Shown here piece after piece: positions 11,615-21,460 of a DNA stretch of 64,000 bases. The translations under genes were made by a program, and so were the position numbers. Origin of the DNA: Corythucha ciliata (taxonomy: Eukaryota > Arthropoda > Insecta > Hemiptera > Tingidae); contig CM075940.1 in assembly GCA_038030265.1 (NCBI GenBank), forward strand, positions 10,416,001 to 10,480,000. The letters run 5' to 3'. Positions within the stretch are counted from its first letter, which is position 1, and the number at the start of each line of letters is the position of its first letter. The notes beneath the pieces were generated by a model. The model was not told where the DNA came from. It ran no database searches and saw only the letters and a list, made by a program, of their open reading frames with translations.

Positions 11615-12626
11615 ATGCGACTTGGGAAAATGTCGGTCGCTTCGATTATTTTACTGGGTATGAATGTTTTTTTTTTATGAGTGAGAATGCACAGTTCGTT
11701 TAGTTGGCCCACTAATACACCTTCAAACCAATTACGCGGACGTAATTTTCTAGATTTAAGTGGTAGCTTTGAGGCTTAATTGAAGGAAATAGCAGGAGGA
11801 TTGTGTCAGACTGATGCACCGCACGATTTTATTTTTAGACATTACTAACTGAGTTTCAACAATTACGTCAAACATTCCTACACTTTTTTTTTTTTTTTGT
11901 TCTGTAATGTTATAAAGATGTGATAGGGGACTCCCGTTAAATCAAAGGCTTACCGAAAAACATTCTCAGGTTCTAACATTGTATGGGGGGAGGGGGGAGA
12001 TTACAAAAGAAGACTAATGAACAAAAACCCCTTTGTTCACTAAGCCCGCAACATCCATCCATAAAGCGTCCTCACGTTCATAATAACTTCCTATTAAGAA
12101 GGAGAAGGACCTTCTAGAAGGCTTGCTTGAGGGTCGACCGGCTCTTTTAAATAGACGAGCGTAGACAGTGAAAGGAAAACCATTTTGTAAACATTGAATC
12201 ATCCATTTGTGCTGTTTATTCATTCATTTTTCAGTTTCCTGTCTCATTAGCACCAGTTTGAGCGGGCGCGTCAAGCGACAACGAATTATTTTCCCCGACG
12301 ACGCAGAGGCTTTAAGGAGTAGTACCACTCCAGGTATTCACCTCCTCTCCACCCCAAATTATTCAACATTTTTCCTTTTTAAAATAAACGCTTTTTGTCA
12401 GCCACTTGTGACTGTGTGTCGACAACAACGAACGAGTACAATCCCGTGTGTGGTAGTGATGGGGAAACGTATTTTAACCCGCAGAAACTGAAATGTGCGG
12501 CCAAGTGCGGGAAAAGTAAGTTTATGCGTCAGCGTGATTTATCGAGTTAAAACTTAATTTTTTTCAAAAATCCACACAGATGTTAGACTGGTCAGAGGAG
12601 GCCGTTGCAAGCCTTTGATTGGATAG
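11615..12626 (+). CDS. Small secreted Kazal-type serine protease inhibitor
   Basis: Four short exons: 11615-11657, 12235-12333, 12402-12515 and 12580-12626, joined by GT-AG introns in matching phase, encode 100 residues ending in TAG. The N-terminus (MRLGKMSVASIILLG, continuing VSCLIS) is a signal peptide. A furin-like RVKR at about residues 27-30 suggests a pro-segment. Residues about 50-95 form one Kazal domain with six cysteines: CDC, then EYNPVCGSDGETYFNPQKL, KCAAKC and GGRC. The family inhibits extracellular serine proteases by a substrate-like loop after the second Cys. Cysteine spacing is atypical: 11 residues separate Cys2 and Cys3 (classically 7), and the Cys usual after TYxN is replaced. 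Target protease unknown. A second in-frame Met (residue 6) could be the start. It is tail-to-tail with TMEM179. Confidence 0.86.
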
Positions 12627-12657
12627 GACGCAATGGAAAGCATAAATTTGTTCATTA

Positions 12658-12663
12658 TTTATT
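12658..12663 (-). promoter_or_regulatory. Possible poly(A) signal of TMEM179
   Basis: AATAAA on the minus strand, 464 bp beyond the TMEM179 stop and only about 30 bp from the Kazal stop on the other strand. If used, the two convergent transcripts would nearly meet or overlap. Motif only. Confidence 0.35.
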
Positions 12664-13126
12664 TCAAGATTACAATAATAATTACGCCTGGGGATCTCAT
12701 TCTAATAAGGAACAACTAGTGTAAGCTGTTTTATACAATTAATATATACAAGGATCACATATCAAATACAATATTTTTGAGATTTTTGTGATGCAAATTA
12801 AGACTAATAGATATAAAAAGACAACAATTATAACAAAGACTAATTTATATCCTCTCAAAGGGTTAGATTCCAACAATCATGATTTATCTTGTAAGGGCAC
12901 AACCAACTCTGCCTCATTTTCTCGGTTTTCCCAAAAGAACGATCATGATGATCAGGAAAAAAAGGTTTTGGATGTTGGATCACAGCGTAGTGGTACATAG
13001 TTTTTTTTAAAAATCGTAAAAAACAAATATAATATAAAGCGATATGAACTGTCCGCATACGAAATCCCCCACAAAATGACAGTTTTTCGAACCCCCTCTC
13101 TTGATTTAACTCATCACATTTCCCAT

Positions 13127-16100
13127 TCAATATTTTTCCATAACATCGTCGTATTTTTGAGATATATTCTCACCGTTGCCCGTCTTATCCGACGAACACC
13201 CAACTCCCTCGTTAATCAGTCGTTGCCTCTCTCGAAACATACTCGCTCTCATGTTTCGAATTTGGTGTTGGTGGCAAAGTTTAATCAGAGCAAACACCGA
13301 GAGACCAACCCAGCAGGCCATTGAAGCCCAGGCTCCGAACTGAAAAGCGAGTAAAACAAATAATAATAAAAAAAAAACGCTCCGTGCAGCTGGCGGGCAG
13401 GACATGAGGTGCAAACTAAAACCGCGCCTACCTGAGCGGTTCCCAATTCGATATAGAAATTCGAAGTGTCGATTCCATCCTGTTTGTCGATGTCTTGCCC
13501 CGAAGCAAGATCACACCTGCCCATTACAATGTTACATTTTCCATATTTACCATTCATTTAAGATATTCATCTACTTACGATGGAAATCTCATAGTCATGT
13601 TATTACACCAAACTATGAAACCAAACGTGATCATACACGCAGCAACTGCCACCATGCCGCACAAAAAAATGCAGCTAATGACATCGAAAAACGCCGATAA
13701 AAAGTTGCTGAAAACAAATTACAAAACAAAGCCATGAACAACAACAAAAAAAACAAAGTATATACTGCGCTAAAAATTACCTGTCAGTTCCTTGATACAT
13801 GAAACGCGACATACGGTAAATTTGTATTTCTGATATGATGGCCAGAACGACCCCCACGAAAATCGTGTAGTTGCAGTAGGCCTGAGAAGACCAGGAGACT
13901 GAAAATTGGCCATCCTTTTCTTGCCATTCGCCGCTTGAAAACATAAGACAGTGGCCCCTGTGGGTGGAAGGAGGGAAGCAGTGTAAAAAATCAGTTGCTG
14001 AAAAAGTCCTGAAACACTTGGAGAGATGTTGGATACATGTCCTACAGTCACCCCAGGCGCCCGGTCATAGAGCCGGGTACGAAACTGATATCGCCAGGAA
14101 CGTGACTCTGCGCTAAATTCTCATTCGCTCAATTGTTGAGCTAATGAGAGCTAGAAACGCGAGATGAATGTTAAAGGAAGTGGGGGCAGGGGAATTCGGA
14201 TGGTCGGGTTGGTGGTGGAGGGGGCTACACAGAGGGTAATTGAAGGGGGCCCGAACCTGTCAGAGAACAGTGGTAAAAGCATCGCCATGCCAGTGGGCCA
14301 AGAGGTGGCAGCTAGGGAAATAAAAACAGCGGCTTCCTGTGATGCCTGTTGCTCCTGTGAGTATGGTGACCAGACGACCTACTTTTCAGAGCGTCCGAGC
14401 TCATTTTTCAGGTGTCGGGGGAGAATTGCCCTCTTTTTTGTCCTAGTCTGCGGTCTCAACATGTAACGTCTAGTCCCAACATCTTTCTTGGTCAAGCTGA
14501 GGGGCTTAGCATATCTGGCACTTACCCCACAATCCAGAACATTCGACCGTAAAAACAGACAATTTGGAAAATCACTCGCGTTTGGCACTTTAAAATTCAA
14601 ATTTGGTCATTTCAACTCTGCCAACCCTATTTCACCGATTTTTGTTCTTTCAAAACAAAATTTTACTGATTCGCATCGTTCAAATCCCAATTTCGCGGGA
14701 TTTTCTATTTCAAAACCTCAATTTCGTTGGTTTAGCTCTTTCAAAAAACCAGTTTTGTGGACCTTCGCTCATTCAAAACCAAACTTTGTGGACTGGGCTC
14801 CTATAAAACCATTTCGGTTAACTCTTTATAAAAATCAGATTTCACAGGTTCGGTTAGTTCGACAAAATCACTTGGCAACATACGAAAGACGAAAAAACAA
14901 ATTTTGTGATTTCGGCTTTTTCAAACCCCGTTTTCGCTTTTCGATAACCAAATGTTTCAAAGGCACCTTGAAAACCAAATTTCATGGATTTTTCATAATA
15001 TCCTACCCCAACTTTGTGGATTTTTACGCTATTAAAATCTAAAATTTGTGAGTTTTGCTCTTTCAAATCTCAATTTTTGTGAGTTTTGCTCTTTCATAAA
15101 CAACGGGGAACTTGCATGAATGCCCGATTCGGGAGAAAAGTATACCAGTGAATTGGCACATGGACAGAAGGATATCAACGGCACAGTGCCGGCTTTAAGG
15201 AGTGGGGGGGGGAGCGAGCCGGGCGACCGCCCGGGGGCGCCAGTTCCCGAGTGGCGCATGATGAAAAGGCGAACGAAAAAAAAAGTGTCCTAAGAAGCTC
15301 ATTTGGTAATTTTTAAATTAATATTTTACAAGAATAAAAATCGAAATAAATTAGTTGAAAATGAGCGTTGGTATTGTGTTTGGGCCTTCTGGAAAAGATT
15401 TCGCAGCAAGCACAGAGAAAATACGCTGATCTCCGTTGTCTGGAGATCCTTAGGCGGCTAAAACTGAGAAAGTGCCCTACTGTGCTGTTCTCGAGGCAAG
15501 TACCGTGTCTAAAATGTTGAAAAGTGCTTATATTCGTGGTCGAAATTGTTAAGAAGTGCTGATTTGAGGTTTCTAGATGTAATTTCCGGAACCAAAATTG
15601 AGAACGACGCTAATTCGGGGCTAAAATTGATAAAAATGGCTAATTCACGGCTGAAATGAAGAGAAATCATTCATTAACGGATAGAATTTTTAAAATAGCC
15701 AATTCATGTCACGTGGTAAAACGATACTTCGTGGCTAAAACTTGGGGAAACATTGCTTAAATCGCGGATAGAGTTGACAAAAAGTAGTAATTCGCGGCTA
15801 AAATTACGAAAACTCCAATTTGTGGCTAAAATGGAGAAAAATCGATAATTGACCAAAAAATTGAGACAAAGCGCTAAAAGGTAGAAAAAAAACCTCGAAT
15901 TCGCCGATAAAATTTTGAGAACACCCATTCGCTTCTTCGCTAGCTCATGTGAAAAAACCGTTAGGAGAACCCCTTGAAACGACCTAAAATGGGCGTTGTA
16001 ACAGCTTAGGATAAAACCAGGGCCGAATCAAGAGTTGGGAGAGTCTGAGTTGCCGACGAGTCGAGCCGCTTTGCTAAGTCCTTGGAGGCGAACCGTGCCT

Positions 16101-19100
16101 TGCGACCCAGCCCGCGCGCCTTCGCTTGACCACGCACTAAAAAACCCGATGGGCCACGAGGAAGGTGAGTCTAAATCTTGTGCAAATTTCTTTCATTAAA
16201 ACCTTTGTTCTTTACTCTTTCGGCACTCTTCTGCGGTCACCCGTTCAATCTTAGGCCCTGAACTGACCTTCAGGTGGCTCCCTGAATCAAGGCCTGGTCG
16301 GGCGTTACATCCTTCAACAGTTATCCGAAGAAAAGAGAAAAAAAAAAAAAAAACCGTGGGTTCATCCATTTTTGGATTTCGGCCAAAACTCCCTATGGTC
16401 AGGTGGGCGTATAGTTTGGGCCGATTTCTCCAGGGCCATGGAGAGAATATTCGGACCCAGGGACGGAACTCAATGAGACCATTTCACCTGGGTGAGAAAC
16501 AGACCCAGTGCTATCCTCGTTTCATTCTCGAAAGGCCTGACTAACCACAGTAAAGCTTCAAAACCATGAAAGCCCAAAAACAGCACAATGACCCAATAAG
16601 GCCCAGCCACAGCAAAGCTCCATACCACAGTAAAGCTTCAATCACAAAGATGGTCCAACCACAGCCAAATTCCACGAACAGTAAAGGTCGAACGGCAGCA
16701 TAAGTCCAGGAAAGCTCTAACCACAGTTAGAACCTCCAACCACAGTAACATAACCAAAAAGAGGCCCAGCCACAGCTAAGGTCCAACCTCAGCAATTGTT
16801 ATCCAGAGCAAAGCTACAACTACATAAAGCTTTAACCACAGTTAGAACCACCAACCACAAAGAAGGCCGGCCAGCAGCCAAGATCCAACCACAGGGAAGC
16901 TCTAGCCACACTTCCACAGCAAAGCTCCAAACCATAGTGAAGCTCCAAACACAAAGAAGACCCGAGAACTAAAAATCTCTAACCACAGTTTAGCTTCAAC
17001 CTCAGTAAAGCTTCCCTTTTTTCTCCTTTCTTCGTTTTCTTGATTTTTGAAATTCGGACTGGGGGCTTAATTCCTAGAGAGAAAGGCCGGGCTCAGGGAT
17101 AACGGACAGACGGTGCACCCCTCTATCGACCGGCCTGGATTTCTCAGTGTTCCGATCTGAGCCTAACGGGGTTTACGAGTCCCTCAGACCTTGCTGAACT
17201 GAGAAAAGCAGCCGGTTCCAGCAAAAACGCCATTTTTTTCTTTTTAACGGGACAAGCCCTTTTTTATTCATGCTTTCCAAATAACCGCAAATAAGGTGAT
17301 AATAGGTGCATATAACTAATATAACAATGTACAAAAAAAAAATAAAAGAGAGAAAAAAAAATCTAAGGAGGAAAAAAACCAAAAAAAAACCGAAGATAAC
17401 ACTAAACAGATAACAGTAAAAACCGTGAACAATTAACAAGTCTTAAATACAACAATAGAAAGTAAAGACACAGCCAGCTCACATCACGGAATCACAGTAG
17501 GCATCACTTAGTTATCACAGGCTAAATCAGAGCGGATGTCCTTGTCCTTTTTGATACTTTTGAGAGGAGCGTTAAAAATGTCAACACCGAGATAATCAGA
17601 CCTGGTTGTCTAACCCAGTGTTAACGATGCCTCTCGTCCAACCATGCCTGCACCTGCCTCTTCGTGAAGGACTTCGTGACCCCGAGACTTGGCTCCGGGC
17701 CCACGTAAGGCATCTCTGATCCTCTCTTCGCGAGTTGATCAGCCATTTCATTCCCCTCAAACCCCTTGTGACCGTTGCCGTTGCCACAGGCCTGAGGGCT
17801 TCAAGACATTTCCAAACTAGCTTCGAATTCACGACACTTGAGCCTAGGGCTTTAAGAGCCGCCTGGCTGTCAGACAGGATGAAGATCTTCGCTTTCCGAA
17901 GACCCCTCTCACTAATCTTCCGTGCACAGGCTTCTATAGCATAGATCTCCGCCTGAAAGATGGAGGCGGTCGCCCCAAAGGACTCCCAATGCTGAAGCCT
18001 GGGGCCAAAGACCCCAATGCCAGCACCCCCATCCTTCACAAATCCATCAGTATACCATACTTGCGTGCCGGGCTTAAACCTCGGCAAACCCTTATCCCAA
18101 AGGTCGCGGTTGCCTATATCGACCTTAAAGGGTTTTTCAAGATCCATCCTCACATGCATGAGATCCGTAACGACTTCAGCCGCCTCACTATATGCAACTT
18201 CCTCCAAAACACGCAAGTGCCCAACCTGGACACCCCGCTTCACGTGCTCCGCCCGCACCAGTCTCACCGCCGCCATATGCGGTCGTCTACACATGAAAGT
18301 GCAGGGGAGGCATGTCCAGTAACACCTCCATGGCCACCGTCGGGCACGAGTGCATAGCACCCGTTACTCCAAGACAGGCCTGGCGATGCAACTTACTCAG
18401 CAAGGCCTGGACTGTCCCTTGTTTCGTTCTCTGCCACCACAGGAGTGAGCCATAGGTGACGATAGGCCTAACAACGGCTGTGTACAGCCACAACACCATT
18501 TTTGGCTTTAGACCCCATGTTTTGCCAAACATTTTCCGACCAGCCCACATTGCGAACGTGGCCTTATTCAGCACTCTCTTGATATGCGAGGTCCATTTGA
18601 GCCCCTGATCCAGGGTAACTCCAAGGTACTTGACTTCTTTTCCTACTTTCAACACTTCTCCATTCAGTCGAACTACCTTAAATGCCAGCTTCCTCCGCCT
18701 GGTAAACGCAACCAGGGTGGTGTTCTCAGGGTTAACCCTGAGACCATGCCTGCTGCACCATCACTTCACTATGTTAAGGGCACCCTGCATGCTATTGGAT
18801 ATGGTATCATCAAATTTGCCACTAACTAGGATCGCAAGGTCATCCGCGTAACCAATTACCTCAAAACCCTGCTCCTTTAGGATAGCGAGAAGCTCATCCA
18901 CCACGAGCAACCAGAGCAAAGGAGAGAGCACACCCCCTTGAGGGCAACTCGGAAACAGTCTCCCCTTCCAGCTTCGAAGTCACGACGCGGCATTCCAGCA
19001 TCCCCTTGATCCATTTTCAGTGAAATGGATCAACACCTCTGCTCCTTTCAGTGAAGCAGCCCAGCGCAGTTTCTTTCGCCTCCAGAGATTTTTCAACCTT

Positions 19101-20582
19101 ACCCACCAGTTCGTTTAGGGCGGTCTCAGCAGACTTGCCCGCCTGGTAGGCATGCTGCCCCCTCTGGATTGGTTTAGTTTTAAGGCAACCGTTCTTGATA
19201 TCCAGGCCAATTACCTTTTCCATTGTTTTAAGGAGGAAGGACGTGAGGCTTATGGGTCGGTACGCCTTTGCCTGGGCCGAGGAGTTTGTTCCCGACTTAG
19301 GAATGAACACAACCCTGACCTCCCTCCATGCCTTCGGTATATACGATAATGCACAGCTCGCCCTAAATATCCTTCTGAGGCGTGGCTCCAGGACCTCCAG
19401 GCCACGCTGTAGCATGACCGGGAATATCCCGTCCGGCCCTGGGGATTTATAGGACTTAAATGAGCCGATAGCCGATTTCCCCGATGCGCTCCAAATTGCA
19501 TTTGTTGGCCGGCAGTCAGCCACCACTTCGCCCTGAACATATGAGGCCCCTGCATCCCTGGAATCAGGGAAATGACTACGGAGGAGGACCTCCAGGGTCT
19601 CTTTAGCGTTCTCGGTGTACGCCCCATCTGCCTTTTTTGATTAGATTAGACCAATTTGGCCCGGGCTCTCTTTGGACAGGACCCTCTGCAGTCTGCCCAT
19701 AACGGACACATCCTCCATCCCCTCACAGAAGGTCCTCCACGTGGCCCGCTTTGCTTTTCTAAGGGCCTTGTTATACTCGGTGAGGGAGCGCCTATAAGCC
19801 TCCCACTCCCCACGTGATCTGGCCCTATTGTAAAGCCTCCTTGTTTCTCTTCTGAGCATCTCCAGCTCATTGTTCCACCAAGGGACTTCCCTGTTCCCCT
19901 TCTTTACCTTAACAGGACAGCTTTCCTCGTACGCACTGAGGACCGCTGAATTGGTTGCCTCCACCGCCCTATCCAGGTCGGCTTGGCACTGAATGTCAAG
20001 GTCCATCTCAGACAATTCCTGTTGAAGATATCCTTTATAGACCTCCCAATCCGCGTTCTTGGGATTCCGATAAGCTGTACTTCTGACCTTGGGAAACTCA
20101 AGCCCTAGGAAGCTCAAGGGGATCAGGAAATGCGGAGGAGAAATGAAGTCTTGGCTGATGTCAATCAGCAGGACGTTCAATGGCCGAGGGTGTCCGGGTC
20201 CTCCATGTTCATGAGTTCCACGGATAGATTTAGGGAGGGATGTGCACTTTCTACTCTGACATAAACTTGGGGCACAGAGTGCGAGCCTCAGCTCCACTGT
20301 CCAAGCCTTATGCTAGCGAGCGCTTCAATTTAAGACGCTAAGGGCTCAAGAACGGAACCCGAAATGACTCCTGATGTGAGGGCAGGGGGAAACGTATGAC
20401 CCCCCTCAGTAAATCCTATACGAAGGCCGTCGACATCGTACGAAATAAAAATCACTGTCAACTAATATTCACCTGAATTCATCCTGATGAAGTGTCATCG
20501 GTATCACGATGCACAGCGAAAGTATGAAAGCGACGACATATCCAGCGATTTGACTCAAAAGTATGATGTTGTTGAGCGTCAT
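13127..20582 (-). CDS. TMEM179: Transmembrane protein 179 (TMEM179)
   Basis: Five coding exons on the minus strand: 20582-20473, 13957-13781, 13707-13579, 13516-13432 and 13339-13127. They total 714 nt, or 237 residues plus stop, with every junction GT-AG and in phase. The start MTLNNIILLSQIAGY matches the N-terminus of animal TMEM179 (M-A-L-N-N in vertebrates). Residue 38 onward has GHCLMF; exon 3 has a long hydrophobic segment; exon 4-5 has QDID, TSNFYIELGTAQFGAWAS, the best-conserved stretch of the family. Four transmembrane helices are expected at about residues 8-27, 68-84, 104-130 and 168-190. The family is membrane-bound with no established biochemical function. Length matches vertebrate TMEM179 (about 233). 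Intron 1 is 6.5 kb and holds a LINE and several arrays. The start lies about 880 bp from the divergent basigin start. Confidence 0.92.
14530..15105 (+). repeat. Degenerate tandem array, family E
   Basis: About 16 units of a phrase like CTTTCAAAACCAAATTTTGT plus GGATTCGG. It lies in TMEM179 intron 1. A chance 184-codon ORF runs through it and shows the same repeated F/N-rich pattern, so it is not a gene. Confidence 0.7.
15184..15260 (+). mobile_element. hAT-like terminus (unpaired)
   Basis: CAGTGCCGGCTTTAAGGAG, then a G run and GCGACCGCCCGGGGGCGCC, resembles the outer end of hAT-like elements. No matching right end was found, although a reversed family A array follows at 15455. Possibly a truncated element. 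Confidence 0.4.
15455..15930 (-). repeat. Degenerate tandem array, family A, reversed
   Basis: Units such as AATTCGCGGCTAAAATT plus GAGAAAA, the reverse complement of the array at 9455-10395. Its left border (CTACTGTGCTGTTCTCGAGG, then CAAGTACCGTGTCTA) is shared with 62975-63010, so the border is part of the spreading unit. Confidence 0.75.
16540..17010 (+). repeat. Degenerate tandem array, family F (about 20-bp unit)
   Basis: About 20 copies of phrases like AACCACAGTAAAGCTTCA. The same family is seen reversed at 42480-42715 (TTTGTGGTTAGAGCTTTT). Lies in TMEM179 intron 1. No gene. Confidence 0.8.
17165..17240 (+). repeat. Dispersed repeat (copy of 51325-51400)
   Basis: Shared words: GTTTA(C/T)GAGTCCCTC, GCAGCC(G/A)G, TCCA and AAAAACGC. 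A relic of an interspersed repeat of unknown class. The A-rich stretch just after it (about 17220-17420) may be 3' tail sequence of the neighbouring LINE. Confidence 0.45.
17596..20300 (-). mobile_element. Dead LOA/R1-like LINE (RT plus RNase H)
   Basis: Minus-strand coding relics read in order: an endonuclease-to-RT linker (about 20110-19640, with PWWNNELEMLRRETRRLYN); RT fingers (19530-19020, with SPGPDGIFPVMLQ and AYRPISLTS); RT palm (LSPLLWLLV, then YADD at 18850-18839); thumb (YLGVTLD at about 18630; RPIVTYGSLLWW); and RNase H (VWYTDGFVKDGGAGIGVFG near 18050). RNase H downstream of RT fits the LOA/I group. The copy is dead: the endonuclease is 5'-truncated, the RT motif A segment expected near 19020 is deleted, and there is an in-frame TGA at 18763-18761 plus frameshifts. 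It sits in TMEM179 intron 1 in the sense direction. LINE identity is sure; the clade is less certain. Confidence 0.88.
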
Positions 20583-21460
20583 GATGCAGAAGGAAACATA
20601 CTCCACCAGTAATGTTTGCCCACAGGAAATACGAGAGTCAGCAATGAACTGGCACTGACATTTACTGACGTGCGATGTGTTTACAAAGAAAAAGAAATTT
20701 AAAAAATAGATAAAAAAATGTACAAACTTCACGGGGATGCACCCAAACACCAAGATCCCCTCCTTCCCCTCCTAACAATTCTTATCACTTGACTCAGGAA
20801 GTCTGATAAGTCATCTTCCCTGTCACATTCAACCCGAGCCAAATCTCTAACATATTTGAACTTTTAACGTGTTGGTAATTTGAATGAGTGAAAAATGGTC
20901 CGTGAGTCCTGTTTTAGGCCAAGTTTTGTCGATCATTTCAAAAAGCTTCGTCAGATCCTTGAAAAACACATTTATCTAGCTTCCCACTGCCCGGAACGTC
21001 ATCTAAGCCAATTTGCGTCACGAACTGTGACACAGTCGTGAAACAAATTACTGGTGAAGGGAAAGTAAGTCGATACGTTCAAAATTTATCTTCGGGACAC
21101 AACAACTTCGCATTTGTCCGCTGAATGCCTTTCGGTTTAGCTCGTTAAAATAGGTGATGACGTTATTAATTACGCAATTATGAGGTATTTTAGGCTCATT
21201 ATGAAGATCGATAGGAGGAATTCTTTTTTAGATATGAGCAAACGAGCTAATTTGTAGAGGGGTAGGGCCTCATTCGCCTTTTTTTTTCCTGCAGTCGCTC
21301 GGGTGCGCGCTTGAGATCCACCACGCCGTTTGAACCCCTCTCGACGTTTCCTCATCTTTGACTTTTCGTGTGGCCTCCCGTGCTCTCTCATCGTATCAGC
21401 TGATACGCCCGATCGACCCAATTTTTTTTCCCCTCTCGGCTTATTTTTATTCGCCCGAAA
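20583..21460. promoter_or_regulatory. Shared upstream region of TMEM179 and basigin
   Basis: The only sequence between two divergent start codons. It should hold both promoters and 5' UTRs unless upstream non-coding exons lie elsewhere. A TGACGTTA word (CRE-like half-site) lies at about 21156. No clear TATA box. Confidence 0.45.

Noticed and set aside
14488..15042. 184-codon plus-strand ORF
   Set aside because: It runs through a family E array, with repeated F/N-rich text, no domain, and a different frame content from neighbouring units.
15990..16060. Right end for the hAT-like terminus at 15184
   Set aside because: CAGGGCCGAATCAAGAG is in the same, not the inverted, orientation, so it cannot be the partner end.
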